A DNA stretch of 64,000 nucleotides, from the NCBI RefSeq assembly GCF_016722765.1, contig NZ_JAEQND010000007.1, positions 248,001 through 312,000 on the forward strand, written 5' to 3'. Origin of the DNA: Ramlibacter alkalitolerans (GTDB lineage: Bacteria; Pseudomonadota; Gammaproteobacteria; Burkholderiales; Burkholderiaceae_C). The first letter of the stretch is position 1. The number at the start of each line of letters is the position of its first letter. Both the position numbers and the translations under genes were made by a program. The notes under the pieces were generated by a model. The model was not told where the DNA came from and ran no database searches. It worked only from the letters and a program-made list of their open reading frames with translations. Shown piece after piece: positions 8,899 to 18,718 of the stretch.

Positions 8899-9840
8899 TT
8901 ACGACAGCGTCCCCGGATCCAGGTTCGCGCCGCAGACGATCAGCGCCACCGTCTCGCCCTGGCGCGGCACATACGCCCGCGTCTGCAACGCCGCCAGCCC
9001 CAGCGCCGCGGCCGGCTCCACCGCCAGCTTGAACTCCTTCCACAGCGCGAGCTGCGCCGCCCGGATCGCCTCCTCCGGCAGCAACACCGCGTCCGCGACA
9101 TGGCGCGCCGCCACGTCCCACGCGATCGCGCCGATGCGCCTGGCGCCGAGCGAGTCGGCCGCGATGCCACTGACCGCCACATCGACCGGCGCGCCGGCCT
9201 GCCGCGCGCGGTACAGCGTTGGCGCGAGCTCGGGTTCCAGGGCGATCACGCGGCTGCGCTGCTCGAACCAGGCCGCGATGCCAGCGATCAGGCCGCCGCC
9301 GCCCACGCTCACCAGCACGGCCTCCGGCGTGCGGCCGCCCTGCTCCTCCATCTCCAGCGCGAGGGTGCCCGCACCGGCGACCACCTCCGGCTGGTCATAG
9401 GCGTGCGTGAGCAAGGCCCCGGTCTCGCGCTGGCGCGCGAGGCACGCCTCCAGGGCGTCGGCGTAGGCGGCGCCCGTCACGACGACATCCGCACCGAGCT
9501 CGCGCAGCTTGCGCTGCTTGGCCGCGCTGCTCACGGTGGGCACGAACACCTCGCACTTCACGCCCAGCGCGCGCGCCGCCGCGGCCGTGGCGATGCCGGC
9601 GTTGCCGCCCGACGCGACGATCACGCCGCTGGCGGGGATGGGATGCGCGAGCAGGCGGTTGTACATGCCGCGCGCCTTGAAGCTGCCGGAGACCTGCAGG
9701 TGTTCGAGCTTGAGCCAGACCTCGCGGCAGTCGACGCCGAGCGCGGCGCCCGGAAGCGGCCACAGGGGCGTGCGGCGGATGAAGCGGCGGCCGTCGTCGC
9801 GCAGGCGCGCGGCGGCCAGTTCGATGGCGTGCCTGTCCAT
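8899..9840 (-). CDS. Threonine/serine dehydratase-type PLP enzyme
   Basis: 313 residues of the fold-type II PLP family. The PLP lysine lies in SGSFKARGMYN, the phosphate-binding loop is [17 protein letters not shown], and the Gly-rich loop SVGGGGLIAGI is present. Short enzymes of this kind, without a regulatory ACT domain, deaminate threonine or serine to 2-oxo acids or racemise serine; the exact substrate is not readable. ATG 9840 (MDRHAIELAAARL) is chosen because upstream in-frame sequence is antisense to ispH-side DNA and not family-like. It sits 20 bases downstream of ispH and may be cotranscribed. The last codons lie in a short direct repeat, AGCGCCCGGAT, seen twice at 8872-8905. Confidence 0.83.
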   Translation of the reverse strand: MDRHAIELAAARLRDDGRRFIRRTPLWPLPGAALGVDCREVWLKLEHLQVSGSFKARGMYNRLLAHPIPASGVIVASGGNAGIATAAAARALGVKCEVFVPTVSSAAKQRKLRELGADVVVTGAAYADALEACLARQRETGALLTHAYDQPEVVAGAGTLALEMEEQGGRTPEAVLVSVGGGGLIAGIAAWFEQRSRVIALEPELAPTLYRARQAGAPVDVAVSGIAADSLGARRIGAIAWDVAARHVADAVLLPEEAIRAAQLALWKEFKLAVEPAAALGLAALQTRAYVPRQGETVALIVCGANLDPGTLS

Positions 9841-9860
9841 GCGCCGCACTGTAGCGGCGA

Positions 9861-10796
9861 TTACTGCTTCAGGCCCTTGGGCAGCGGGAACTTCACCGTC
9901 TCCACGATGCCGTCCATCTTGCGCACCGCCACCGCGCCGAGCTCCTTGATCCGTTCGATGACGTGTTCGACCAGCACTTCGGGCGCGGAGGCGCCTGCCG
10001 TGAGGCCCACGCGCGTCTTGCCTTGCAGCCATTCGGCCTTCAGCTCGTCGGCGTGGTCGACCATGTAGCTGGGCACGCCCAGCTTGCGCGCAAGCTCCGC
10101 CAGCCGGTTGCTGTTGGAACTGGTGGGGCTGCCCACCACGATCATCACGTCCACCTCGCGCGAGAGCATCTTGACCGCGTCCTGCCGGTTCTGCGTGGCA
10201 TAGCAGATGTCCTGCTGCTTGGGCTGGCGGATGGCCGGGAAGCGCGCCTTGATGGCGGCCATGATCTCCGCGGCGTCGTCCACCGAGAGCGTGGTCTGCG
10301 TGACCACTGCCAGCCGCTCGGTCTGGCCCGGCTGCACCTGCGCGACGCCGGCCACGTCCTCCACCAGGTGGATGCCGTGATCGAGCTGCCCCATCGTGCC
10401 CTCCACTTCGGGGTGGCCCTTGTGGCCGATCATGATGAACTCGTAGCCCTCCCTGGCCAGCTTCGCCACTTCGATGTGGACCTTGCTCACCAGCGGGCAG
10501 GTGGCGTCGAAGACGTGGAAGCCGCGCGCAGCCGCTTCGGCCTGCACCGCCTTGCTCACGCCGTGGGCGGAGAAGACCAGGGTGGCACCGGGGGGAACCT
10601 CGTCGAGGTCCTCGATGAAGATCGCGCCCTTGGACTTCAGGTCGTTGACGACGAAGGTGTTGTGCACGATCTCGTGGCGCACGTAGATCGGCGCGCCGAA
10701 GCGGGCCAGCGCCCGCTCGACGATCTCGATGGCGCGGTCGACGCCGGCGCAGAAGCCGCGCGGTTCGGCCAGCAGGATTTCCTGGGGAGCGGCCAC
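9861..10796 (-). CDS. ispH: 4-hydroxy-3-methylbut-2-enyl diphosphate reductase
   Basis: 311 residues. It catalyses the last step of the MEP isoprenoid pathway, reducing HMBPP to IPP and DMAPP with a [4Fe-4S] cluster. The three cluster cysteines are seen in [23 protein letters not shown] and [13 protein letters not shown]. Substrate-binding features [21 protein letters not shown] and [11 protein letters not shown] are intact. The start codon is GTG at 10794-10796, one base from the stop of fkpB, so the pair is an operon, as in many proteobacteria. Confidence 0.97.
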   Translation of the reverse strand: MAAPQEILLAEPRGFCAGVDRAIEIVERALARFGAPIYVRHEIVHNTFVVNDLKSKGAIFIEDLDEVPPGATLVFSAHGVSKAVQAEAAARGFHVFDATCPLVSKVHIEVAKLAREGYEFIMIGHKGHPEVEGTMGQLDHGIHLVEDVAGVAQVQPGQTERLAVVTQTTLSVDDAAEIMAAIKARFPAIRQPKQQDICYATQNRQDAVKMLSREVDVMIVVGSPTSSNSNRLAELARKLGVPSYMVDHADELKAEWLQGKTRVGLTAGASAPEVLVEHVIERIKELGAVAVRKMDGIVETVKFPLPKGLKQ

Positions 10797-10797
10797 G

Positions 10798-11274
10798 TCA
10801 GATCACCCCGATCAGCTGCACCTCGAAGGTGACAGGCTGGCCCGCGAGCGGGTGGTTGAAGTCCAGGAGGACCTCGTCCGGGTGGCCGTCGCCGTCGGCG
10901 TCCGCACCGAGCTCCTTCACCGCCCCGGCATACTGGCCGCCGCCGCCCGGAGTGGGAAATTTCACCACGTCACCCACGGAATATTTCACGTTCGGGTCGC
11001 CCACTTGCACCAGCAGCTTGCGTGCGATCCAGCGCACCATCTCCGGGTTGCGCTCTCCGAAGGCTTCGCCCGCGGGGATCTCGAATCGCGTGCGGGTCCC
11101 CTCTTCCAGCCCCAGCAGGCGCTGCTCGATGGCGGGCGAAAGCTCGCTGTTGCCCAGCGTCAGCGTCGAGGGCTTGCCCTCGAAGGTGTTGATGATGTCG
11201 CCGTCGGGGCCCGCGAGCCGGTAGTGCAGCGTGAGGAAGGAGCCCGGTTGCACCCGGGGCAGGGAGGAGGCCAT
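10798..11274 (-). CDS. fkpB: FKBP-type peptidyl-prolyl cis-trans isomerase (SlpA-like)
   Basis: About 158 residues. The FKBP fold is split by an IF (insert-in-flap) domain as in SlpA/Fkp[21 protein letters not shown], then [20 protein letters not shown] and [20 protein letters not shown] at the N-terminal FKBP part, and [19 protein letters not shown] at the end. It is a cytoplasmic folding catalyst or chaperone usually encoded beside ispH, and it is so here with one base between the genes. ATG 11274 ([12 protein letters not shown]) is chosen by family length; an in-frame ATG at 11301 would add nine residues and cannot be excluded. Confidence 0.93.
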   Translation of the reverse strand: MASSLPRVQPGSFLTLHYRLAGPDGDIINTFEGKPSTLTLGNSELSPAIEQRLLGLEEGTRTRFEIPAGEAFGERNPEMVRWIARKLLVQVGDPNVKYSVGDVVKFPTPGGGGQYAGAVKELGADADGDGHPDEVLLDFNHPLAGQPVTFEVQLIGVI

Positions 11275-11327
11275 GGAAGTCCCGATAAACTGGCCCTCCA
11301 TTCTAGGAAGTCGGGACCAGGGGCACG

Positions 11328-12008
11328 ATGATGGCGCTCAAAGACCTCCCGGCGGACGCGCGCCCGCGCGAGAAGCTGCTGGCGCGCGGGGCCGCCGCCC
11401 TGAGCGACACCGAGCTGCTCGCGCTGCTGCTGCGCACGGGCACCGCCGGCCGCGGCGTCCTGAACATGGCGGAGGACGTCCTGCTGCGCTTCGGCGGGCT
11501 GGCCGGCCTGCTGCACGCCGGCAGCGAGGAACTGCGCAAGGTCCATGGCCTGGGCGGCACCGCCAAGCGCTCGGAACTGATCGCCGTGCTGGAGCTCGCG
11601 CGCCGCGCCGTCTGCGAGCAGTTGCGCGCCCGCGAGGTGTTCGGCTCGCCGGAGGCCGTGAAGAATTACCTGCAGCTGCACCTGGCGCGGCGTCCCCACG
11701 AGGTGTTTGCGGCCTTGTTCCTCGATGCGCAGAACCGCCTGATCGCGATGGAAGAACTCTTCCGCGGCACGCTGACTCAGACCAGCGTGTACCCGCGCGA
11801 AGTCGTCCTGAAATCGCTGCAGCACCACGCCGCCGCCGTGGTGCTGGCCCACAATCACCCGAGCGGCACGGTGCAGCCCTCGCGCGCCGACGAAGCGCTC
11901 ACGCAGACGCTCAAGGCCGCCCTCGCCCTGGTCGACGTGCGCGTGCTCGATCACGTCATCGTGGCGCCGGGACAGGCGCTTTCCATGGCGGAAAAAGGAT
12001 TGATTTGA
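11328..12008 (+). CDS. radC: RadC-family JAMM/MPN protein
   Basis: 226 residues. The N-terminal helix-hairpin-helix part is [20 protein letters not shown]. The C-terminal JAMM domain carries the zinc motif HNHPSG (His175, His177) followed by Asp in SRADEA. The family was named for a DNA repair phenotype, but its activity is uncertain; it is often called a DNA repair or JAMM domain protein. Two ATGs are adjacent at the start and either may be used. It is divergent from fkpB with about 50 bases between them, and its TGA overlaps the TTG start of the smr gene downstream, suggesting translational coupling. Confidence 0.94.
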   Translation: MMALKDLPADARPREKLLARGAAALSDTELLALLLRTGTAGRGVLNMAEDVLLRFGGLAGLLHAGSEELRKVHGLGGTAKRSELIAVLELARRAVCEQLRAREVFGSPEAVKNYLQLHLARRPHEVFAALFLDAQNRLIAMEELFRGTLTQTSVYPREVVLKSLQHHAAAVVLAHNHPSGTVQPSRADEALTQTLKAALALVDVRVLDHVIVAPGQALSMAEKGLI

Positions 12009-12640
12009 AAACGAAGTCGCTGCAGGACCTGCACCACATCCGCGCCCAGATCGCGGAGCGCGAGCGCCTCGCGCGCGAGGAAGCCGCGACCCGGGCGGAG
12101 GCGCAAAAGCGCCTCGACGCCGACCGCAACCTGTTCCAGCGCGCCGCCGGGCCGGTGCAGAAGCTGCGCACGCATGGCCGCGTGCATCACCCGCCCGAGC
12201 CGGTCGCCCCCATCGCCGCCCAGCGCCAGCTCGATGACCAGCGCGTGCTCAAGGAGTCGATCAGCGACGAATTCGATGCCTCCACCCTGCTCGAAGTGGA
12301 CGACGCCCTGAGCTTCCGCCGCCCCGGCATCGGCATCGACGTGGCGCGCAAGCTGCGCCGCGGCGAGTGGAGCATCCAGTCGGAGATCGACCTGCACGGC
12401 CTGCGCACCGACGACGCCCGCGAGGCGCTGGCCAGCTTCCTGCGCGAAGCGGTGCGCCAGGGGCTGCGCTGCGTGCGCGTGGTGCACGGCAAGGGCCTGG
12501 GCTCGCCGGGCAAGACGCCCGTCCTCAAGGGCAAGGTGCACAGCTGGCTGGTGCAGAAGAACGAGGTGCTGGCCTTCGTGCAGGCGCGCGGCGACGAGGG
12601 CGGGGCCGGCGCCGTGGTCGTCCTGCTCAAACCCACGTGA
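12005..12640 (+). CDS. Smr domain protein with TTG start
   Basis: 211 residues. The N-terminal half is charged and helical ([20 protein letters not shown]). The C-terminal half is a Smr domain: [20 protein letters not shown], then [20 protein letters not shown] and [20 protein letters not shown]. Smr domains are associated with nicking DNA endonucleases or RNA cleavage; the HGKG and DLHG motifs are intact here. The start is TTG 12005, preceded by GAAAAAGGA and overlapping the radC stop codon. The 3' end overlaps the convergent protease gene by 14 bases. Confidence 0.88.
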   Translation: MKTKSLQDLHHIRAQIAERERLAREEAATRAEAQKRLDADRNLFQRAAGPVQKLRTHGRVHHPPEPVAPIAAQRQLDDQRVLKESISDEFDASTLLEVDDALSFRRPGIGIDVARKLRRGEWSIQSEIDLHGLRTDDAREALASFLREAVRQGLRCVRVVHGKGLGSPGKTPVLKGKVHSWLVQKNEVLAFVQARGDEGGAGAVVVLLKPT

Positions 12641-13634
12641 CTTCGGTGGCGCCCGTCTCCTTCAGCGGCAGCGGCGGCATGGGCCGGCCGTAGAGGCGCT
12701 GCACGCGCAGCGCGAGCGGCGGATGGGCGTCGAACCAGCCGCCGCGTTCGGTCAGGCGCGCCAGCAGCAGCAGGTGCTGCACCGAGACCGGCCAGGGCGG
12801 GTCGGCCCGCATCCGGTCCGCCTGCGCCTTCTGCGTCATCGCCTTGCGCAGCACGCCGCCCAGGCCGTCGCGGCTGCGGGTCCACTGCACGGCTCGCGCG
12901 TCGGCGAGGAATTCGCGCTGGCGCGCCACCGAGGCCTGCAGGGCGCGCCCGGCCCACCAGCCGACCGAGCCGATGGCCATGATGGCGTTGCCGAACAGCA
13001 CGGCCACGCCGCCGCGCTCGCGGACCACGTCGCCGAAACCCCACACCAGCTCCAGCCCGGAGACCATGCCGGCCAGCTGCATGTTCAGGCGGCTGTCGCC
13101 TTCGTGGATGTGGCTGCACTCGTGGGCCACCAGGCCCTGCAGTTCCTCGCGCGTGAGCAGGTCGAGTGCGCCCTGCGTGACCGCCACCACCGCGTCGTCC
13201 TCGTCCCAGCCGGCGGCGAAGGCATTGATCGCCTCGTGCCGCGGCATCACCATCACCATGGGTCGCGGCATGTTGGCGGCGATGCAGACCTCGTCGACGA
13301 TGTTGCACAGGCGCTGTTCCGCCTGCGAGGTGGCGGGGCGCGCCTCGCGCGCACCGACGCGGCGGGCCAGCCGCTCGGCGCCGCCCGCCATCTGCAGGCT
13401 GGAGGTCTCGATCCACCAGCCGCCCAGCACCAGCAACAGCGTGACGCCGACGTTGACCGTGAAGAACAGGCGAGGGAAATCGAGCGGGAACGGCGAGAAC
13501 AGCTTCAGCAGCCCCCAGCACAGCACCAGGGCCAGGTGCACGCCGATCACCGTCGCCGTCACGGCGAGGGCGAACAGGAACAGCAGCCGCAGCGTCTCTC
13601 CGCGGGCGGCGTCCTGCTGCTCGAAGAAGCGCAC
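12627..13634 (-). CDS. M48-family membrane zinc metalloprotease
   Basis: 335 residues. Two N-terminal membrane segments (about 16-45 and 56-75) precede the catalytic motif HECSH (His171, Glu172, His175), followed by another hydrophobic segment (FGNAIMAIGSVGWWAG) and the conserved EFLADARAVQWTRS with the third zinc ligand region. It resembles HtpX and the M48 proteins that accompany LemA. It would cleave misfolded or damaged membrane proteins. It lies 11 bases downstream of the lemA gene, so they form an operon. It overlaps the convergent smr gene at the 3' end. Confidence 0.93.
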   Translation of the reverse strand: MRFFEQQDAARGETLRLLFLFALAVTATVIGVHLALVLCWGLLKLFSPFPLDFPRLFFTVNVGVTLLLVLGGWWIETSSLQMAGGAERLARRVGAREARPATSQAEQRLCNIVDEVCIAANMPRPMVMVMPRHEAINAFAAGWDEDDAVVAVTQGALDLLTREELQGLVAHECSHIHEGDSRLNMQLAGMVSGLELVWGFGDVVRERGGVAVLFGNAIMAIGSVGWWAGRALQASVARQREFLADARAVQWTRSRDGLGGVLRKAMTQKAQADRMRADPPWPVSVQHLLLLARLTERGGWFDAHPPLALRVQRLYGRPMPPLPLKETGATEVTWV

Positions 13635-13645
13635 GGCGCGTTGGC

Positions 13646-14239
13646 TCAGAAGGCCAGGCGGGGCGCCTCGCGCTCCTGGGCGTTCTGGGTCGACTGCATC
13701 ATGGCGGCCGGCGCGAAGCCGAAGAGCCGGGCCGCGACCAGGGTCGGGAACTGCATGGCCGCATCGTTGTACGCCAGCACTTCGTCGTTGTACGCCTGGC
13801 GGGCGAAGCCGATGCGGTTCTCGGTGGACGTGAGTTCCTCGCTCAGCGACTGCATGGTGGCATCGGCCTTGAGTTCCGGATAGGCCTCCGCCACCGCCAT
13901 CAGGCGGCCCATGCTGCCGCCCAGGTCGCGTTCGGCGGCCGCGAGCACCGTCACCACGGCGGCATCGGTCGGACGCGCCCGCGCGGCGGCCGCTGCGGTC
14001 ACCGCCGCACCGCGGGCGCGGGCCACCGCCTCCAGCGTCGAAGCTTCATGGGTGAGGTAGCGCTTGGCCACTTCCACCAGGTTGGGAATCAGGTCGTAGC
14101 GGCGCTTGAGCTGCACGTCGATCTGCGCGTAGGCGTTGGCGATGCGGTTGCGCCGCTGCACCAGCGCGTTGAATGCGGCCACGATCCACACGACCAGGGC
14201 GGCCAGGGCCGCCACGACGATCCAGGTTGCTGACACCAC
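13646..14239 (-). CDS. LemA family protein, GTG start
   Basis: About 197 residues. An N-terminal membrane segment (WIVVAALAALVVWIVAAFN) is followed by the conserved LemA helical region NALVQRRNRIANAYAQIDVQ, then LKRRYDLIPNLVEVAKRYL and the family end EVLAYNDAAMQFPTLVAARL. LemA proteins work with M48 membrane proteases, and the protease gene follows directly. I choose GTG 14239 because a strong AGGAGG ends six bases before it; the ATG upstream at 14269 has no comparable site and would place this site inside the coding region. Confidence 0.9.
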   Translation of the reverse strand: MVSATWIVVAALAALVVWIVAAFNALVQRRNRIANAYAQIDVQLKRRYDLIPNLVEVAKRYLTHEASTLEAVARARGAAVTAAAAARARPTDAAVVTVLAAAERDLGGSMGRLMAVAEAYPELKADATMQSLSEELTSTENRIGFARQAYNDEVLAYNDAAMQFPTLVAARLFGFAPAAMMQSTQNAQEREAPRLAF

Positions 14240-14290
14240 GCTGAACCTCCTTCCCATTGACCCGACCATGATAAGGCCGGGCCTGCCAGC

Positions 14291-14695
14291 TCAACCGGGC
14301 GTATTGCGCATCCAGTCAGCTGTCTGGAAGAAAGAGTGGCGCAGGCGCTCCCGCAGGTCCGGCGGAACGCCGGTTTCGCTCATCGCCTGGTCCATGCAGG
14401 CGAGCCACTGGTCCCGTTCGACCGTGCCGATGGTGAAGGGCATGTGCCGCATCCGCAGCCGGGGGTGGCCGACGCGGTCGGTGTAATGCTGCGGCCCGCC
14501 CAGCCAGCCGCACAGGTACCAGAACAGATGCTGGCGCGCCCGTTCCAGCTCGGTGCCGTGGGCAGCGCGCAGTTCGGCGTACTTGGCCTCCAGGTCCATC
14601 AGGTCGTAGAAGCGGTCGACCAGGGCCTGGATCTTCTCCTCGCCGCCGATCCACTCGTAAGGCGTCGCGTACGGCGGCTTGTCTTGAATCTCCAT
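14291..14695 (-). CDS. Group II truncated hemoglobin
   Basis: 134 residues. The globin is recognised by GGEEKIQALVDRFYDLMDLE at the start, FWYLCGWLGGPQHYTDRVGH in the middle and LRMRHMPFTIGTVERDQWLA, where the His of RMRH is the proximal heme ligand and the Trp is the conserved G8 residue of group II. Such globins bind oxygen or NO in the cytoplasm and protect against reactive species. It sits alone between lemA and a permease gene on the same strand, with short gaps on both sides. Confidence 0.93.
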   Translation of the reverse strand: MEIQDKPPYATPYEWIGGEEKIQALVDRFYDLMDLEAKYAELRAAHGTELERARQHLFWYLCGWLGGPQHYTDRVGHPRLRMRHMPFTIGTVERDQWLACMDQAMSETGVPPDLRERLRHSFFQTADWMRNTPG

Positions 14696-14717
14696 GGCGG
14701 AGATTCTCCCAAAGACG

Positions 14718-17243
14718 CTATTCGGCCGCCCGCCGCAAGGTCTCCACCACCGGGCGGCCCAGCACCTCGCGCAGGCCCCACCAGCCGGCCGCCAGCGCCA
14801 GCACGGCGCCCGCCACCGCCCCGACCAGGGGCACGAAGGGCGACGCCGTCCACGCGAAGTCGAAGGCGTACTTCGCCAGCGCCCAGCCCACGACGGAGGC
14901 CACGACGCTGGCCAGGAAGCCCGCCAGCAGCCCGATCCCCACCAGCTCCGCCCGCTGCACCTGCCGCAGCAGCGAACTGCGGGCGCCGACCGCTCGCATG
15001 ATCGCGAATTCGCGGGCGCGTTCCTCGCGCGTCGCCGTCACCGCGGCGAACAGCACCACCACGCCGGCGGCCAGCGTGAACCCGAAGAGGAATTCCACCG
15101 CGCGGATCACCTGGTCCACGACGCCCTGCACCTGGTTCAGCGTGGCCGTCATGTCCACGTCCGTGATGTTCGGGAATTCGCGCACCAGCGCGTTGTCGAA
15201 GCCCTTGCGCTCGGGCGCGCGGAAGGCGCCCATGTAGGTGACCGGCATGTCGGGCAAGGCGCTCACCGGGTACATGACGAAGAAATTCGCCCGCATCGAG
15301 CCCCAGTCCACCTTGCGCAGCGAGGTGATGCGCGCCTCGCTGGTGGTGCCCGCCACGTCGAAGCGCAGCGTGTCGCCCAGTCGCAGGCCCAGCGTGGTGG
15401 CCAGGCCCTCCTCCACGCTGATCGCATCCTTCTCCTCCGGCACCCACTTCCCGGCGACCACCTGGTTGTGGTCCGGCTGCTGCACGGCGAAGGAGAGGTT
15501 GAATTCGCGGTCCACGAGCCGGCGCGCCCGGTCGTCGGTGAAGTCGTCGGGCGCGACCGCGCGTCCGTTCACCGCCACCAGCCGGCCGCGGAACATGGGA
15601 TACCAGTCCAGGCGCTGCACGCCCGCGCCGCGCAGGCGCGCGAGGAAGGCCTCGCTCTGCTCCGGCATCACGTTGATGACGAAGCGGTTCGGCGCGTCCG
15701 CCGGCGTCGCCTGGCGCCAGCTCGCGATCAGGTCCGTGCGCAGCAGCACCAGCAGCACGAGCGCGAGCAGGCCCACGGCGAGCGCGCTGCTCTGGACCAC
15801 CGCGTAGGCCGGACGCGCGCCGATCTGGCGCGTGGCCAGCACCAGCCAGCGCGGCGCCGTCGCCTCGTTCACGACGCGCCGCAACAGCTGCACCGCCAGC
15901 CAGCTCAGGCCGGCGAACACCAGCACCGCGCCGGCGAAGCCGCCCACGGCGATGCCTCCCAGCTTCACGTCGCTGCTCGCGGCCAGCAGCAGCGCGGCGA
16001 AGCCGGCGACGCCGATCCCGAGCACCAGCAAGGACGCCGGCTTGAGGTTGCCCACATCGCGGCGGATCACGCGCAGCGCCGGCACCTGCGCGAGCTGCAG
16101 CACCGGCGGCAGCCCGAAGGCGAACAGCAGCGTGAGCCCCATGCCGAGGCCGAACAGCACCGGCCACACGCCCGGGGCCGGCAGCCGGCTTTCCACCAGC
16201 CCGCCCAGCAGCGCGACGAACACGAAGTGCACCGCGAAGCCGAGCGCCACGCCCAGCCCGCTGGCGAACAGCCCCACCAGCGTGAATTCGAAGGCGTAGC
16301 TGCCGGCGATGGTGCGCTGGCTCTGGCCCAGCACGCGCAGCATGGCGCAGTCGTCCAGGTGCCGGCTGGCGAAGCCGCGCGCCGCCAGCGCCACGGCCAC
16401 CGCGCTCAGGAGCGCCGCCAGCAAGGCGACCAGGTTCAGGAATTTTTCCGCCCGGTCCAGCGTCTGCCGCATTTCCGGCCGGCCCCCTTCCAGCGACTCG
16501 ACCCGCACGCCCCGCACCTCGGGACCCTGCGCCTGCGCCTGCGCCCACTGCGAAAAGCGCGCCACCGCGCGGGGATCCTCGCCGGCGACGGCGAAGCGCC
16601 AGGTGATCCGGCTGGCCGGCTGCACGAGCCGCGTGGCCGGCAGGTCGTCCACATGGATCATCGCCCGCGGCGCGAAGCTCAGGAAGCCGGCGCCGCGGTC
16701 CGGCTCCAGCGTGATGACGCGGGAGATGCGCAACTGCGCGTCCCCGAGCAACAGCGGATCGCCGACGACCAGGCCCAGCGACTCGAGCAAGGCAGCGTCG
16801 ACCCAGGCCTCGCCGCGCTGCGGGACCTCGCTGGTGGCGCGTCCCGGCCCTTCCGCATCCTGCGCCACCTGCAGGTGGCCGCGCAGCGGATAGCCGGTGG
16901 GCACCGCCTTCAGCGCCACCAGCCGGCTGGCGCCGCCCTTGGCGTCGGGCGCACGCGCCATCGAGGGGAACACCAGGGTGGTGACGCTGCGCAGGCCGAG
17001 GCTGCGCGCCTGCTGCTCGAACGCCGCCGGGGTGGGCTGGTCGCTCACCACCACCGCGTCGCCGCCCAGGAGCTGGCGCGCATCGCGCTCGAGGCCGCGC
17101 TGGAGCCGATCGGCGAAGAAGCCCACCGCGGTGAGCGCCGCCACCGCGAGGGTGACGGCGACGATCAGCAGGCGCAGTTCCCCGCCGCGCAGGTCGCGCC
17201 ACAGCGTGCGCCAGCCGAGGGACCAGGCCGAATGGAATGCCAC
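14718..17243 (-). CDS. FtsX-type ABC transporter permease (YbbP-like)
   Basis: 841 residues. The N-terminus LRLLIVAVTLAVAALTAVGF is the first membrane segment, followed by a large periplasmic domain, a central cluster of membrane segments, a second periplasmic domain and a C-terminal trio of segments (VVLFAAVTATREERAREFAI, then RAVGARSSLLRQV). The ERAREFAIMRAVGAR text is the FtsX signature. The family (YbbP, MacB-type) acts with an ATPase in lipoprotein or toxic-compound extrusion rather than classic import. No ATPase gene is adjacent in this window, so the partner is encoded elsewhere. Confidence 0.88.
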   Translation of the reverse strand: MAFHSAWSLGWRTLWRDLRGGELRLLIVAVTLAVAALTAVGFFADRLQRGLERDARQLLGGDAVVVSDQPTPAAFEQQARSLGLRSVTTLVFPSMARAPDAKGGASRLVALKAVPTGYPLRGHLQVAQDAEGPGRATSEVPQRGEAWVDAALLESLGLVVGDPLLLGDAQLRISRVITLEPDRGAGFLSFAPRAMIHVDDLPATRLVQPASRITWRFAVAGEDPRAVARFSQWAQAQAQGPEVRGVRVESLEGGRPEMRQTLDRAEKFLNLVALLAALLSAVAVALAARGFASRHLDDCAMLRVLGQSQRTIAGSYAFEFTLVGLFASGLGVALGFAVHFVFVALLGGLVESRLPAPGVWPVLFGLGMGLTLLFAFGLPPVLQLAQVPALRVIRRDVGNLKPASLLVLGIGVAGFAALLLAASSDVKLGGIAVGGFAGAVLVFAGLSWLAVQLLRRVVNEATAPRWLVLATRQIGARPAYAVVQSSALAVGLLALVLLVLLRTDLIASWRQATPADAPNRFVINVMPEQSEAFLARLRGAGVQRLDWYPMFRGRLVAVNGRAVAPDDFTDDRARRLVDREFNLSFAVQQPDHNQVVAGKWVPEEKDAISVEEGLATTLGLRLGDTLRFDVAGTTSEARITSLRKVDWGSMRANFFVMYPVSALPDMPVTYMGAFRAPERKGFDNALVREFPNITDVDMTATLNQVQGVVDQVIRAVEFLFGFTLAAGVVVLFAAVTATREERAREFAIMRAVGARSSLLRQVQRAELVGIGLLAGFLASVVASVVGWALAKYAFDFAWTASPFVPLVGAVAGAVLALAAGWWGLREVLGRPVVETLRRAAE

Positions 17244-17268
17244 GTGTTCTATCCCGGGTTTCGTTGCG

Positions 17269-18684
17269 TCAGGGACGCGCTGCAGGCGGCCCCGACTCCA
17301 GCCGCGACGCCAGGTCCTTCAGCAGGGGCTTGAGGCCCTCGCCGACGCTGATCTGGGGGTTGGAAAAGCCGTCCGGCTTGCCCGCCTCCTGCTCGCGCTG
17401 GCGGATCACCGGCACGGCGGCGGCAAAGGCCTGCTCGAAGGAGTGCGTGCGACGCAGCTGCTCGTCGAACAGGGCGCGGCCGAAGAACGTGAGCTCGGAC
17501 AGGCGGCCGCAGCCATACGAGGTGTGGTCCGCGTCCGCCGCCGTCATCACCAGCGTGGTGTTGCTCGCCAGCGGACCGAGCCAGCCGCCGGAGTAGCAGG
17601 CGGAGACCGCGATCACGCGGTTGCGGATGCCCGCTTCGTCGAGCGCCACGCGCAGCTCGCCGGGGCTGATCGCGTCGACGCTCAGGGGCGGATGCGCGGC
17701 GGCGAGCTGGAAGTCGCGCGCGGCGTGCGAAGTGAGGTAGACCACCAGCAGGTCGTGCTCGCGGTCCATGCGCCGGGCGATGGCGTCGATCGCGCGCTTC
17801 AGGTTGATCGGCGTGGCCCAGGGCAGCGATCCGACGGTGTCGACGTGGTTCACGAGCTGCAGCACGCGGCCGCGGGCGTCGAAGCGCTGCGCCAGGACGT
17901 CGGCGACCAGCGTGCTTTCGTTCAGGAACACGTCTTCGGCCGCGTAGGGCGCGAAGACCAGGCCGTAGACGTCGGTCACGCCCGGGCGCTGGGGCGCCAG
18001 CGACTCCACCGCACGCTCGAACACCGACTGCTGGATCTCGAAGCTCTCCTGCGTCAACGCCAGCTTCGGCGCTTCGTCCATCGAGGCCGATTGCGGAACC
18101 TCCCAGGGCCGCTCCGGAAACTGCCAGGCCGTGACGGCGAAGATCAGGACCAGGCCGGCAAGCAGGGCCACCAGCCGCCGCCGGTGCAGCCCGAAACTGC
18201 GCGCGAGCACCACCGCGATCGCCAGCGACCAGGCCCAGAGCAGCACATAGCTGCCCCATGCGAACAGGGCCGAGCCGGCCAGCGCCTGCGGCAGCACGCC
18301 TTGCGCCTGGGCGATCCCCAGGGCCTGCGAGACGGTGCCGGGCACCAGGGCTGCCACCAGCCAGAGCGCCAGCCAGCTGGCGGCGCCCGGCTGCCGCGCC
18401 TCGCCGTCACCCGGACGCAGGGCGAGCAGCGGCCACAGGAGCGCCAGCATGGCGGCGACCGACCAGAAGGGCGCGAGCCAGGCCCGCACGCTGAATTGGG
18501 CCGGGCCGTCGATTTCGAAGCGGCCCAGGACGATCTCGACGCCGGTGGACAGCAGCACGAGCAGCAGCAGTTCGCGCGGTCGCACCTGCGCGCTGCCCAT
18601 GCGCGGGCGGCGCAGGAAGGCGGCCCGCAGCCCCTCGCGCAGCCAGCCGCGCAGGCTGGGCCGCTCGGGGATGGTGTCGTTCAT
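17269..18684 (-). CDS. Membrane-anchored C13-family (legumain-like) cysteine peptidase
   Basis: 471 residues. The N-terminal 200 residues hold about five hydrophobic segments, for example LLLLVLLSTGVEIVLG and LVALLAGLVLIFAVTAW. The C-terminal domain is a peptidase C13: VYGLVFAPYAAEDVF, the His motif HDLLVVYLTSH and the Cys motif VIAVSACYSGGWLG. The His and Cys form the catalytic dyad. Such proteins are found in many beta-proteobacteria, but the substrate is unknown. Residues of the dyad are present, so it is likely active, with the catalytic domain after the membrane part. It is 25 bases upstream of the permease gene and may be cotranscribed. Confidence 0.85.
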   Translation of the reverse strand: MNDTIPERPSLRGWLREGLRAAFLRRPRMGSAQVRPRELLLLVLLSTGVEIVLGRFEIDGPAQFSVRAWLAPFWSVAAMLALLWPLLALRPGDGEARQPGAASWLALWLVAALVPGTVSQALGIAQAQGVLPQALAGSALFAWGSYVLLWAWSLAIAVVLARSFGLHRRRLVALLAGLVLIFAVTAWQFPERPWEVPQSASMDEAPKLALTQESFEIQQSVFERAVESLAPQRPGVTDVYGLVFAPYAAEDVFLNESTLVADVLAQRFDARGRVLQLVNHVDTVGSLPWATPINLKRAIDAIARRMDREHDLLVVYLTSHAARDFQLAAAHPPLSVDAISPGELRVALDEAGIRNRVIAVSACYSGGWLGPLASNTTLVMTAADADHTSYGCGRLSELTFFGRALFDEQLRRTHSFEQAFAAAVPVIRQREQEAGKPDGFSNPQISVGEGLKPLLKDLASRLESGPPAARP

Positions 18685-18718
18685 GGCCGCATCATGCCAA
18701 AGCGCGCCGGCACTTCCG

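Noticed and set aside
8872..8905. Tandem repeat at the end of the dehydratase gene
   Set aside because: Two 17-base units with one mismatch span the stop codon; too short to argue for more than local slippage.
14694..17333. Very long plus-strand open frame opposite the FtsX-type permease gene
   Set aside because: The translation is rich in His, Arg and Gln without motifs and is the exact complement of a clear membrane protein gene.
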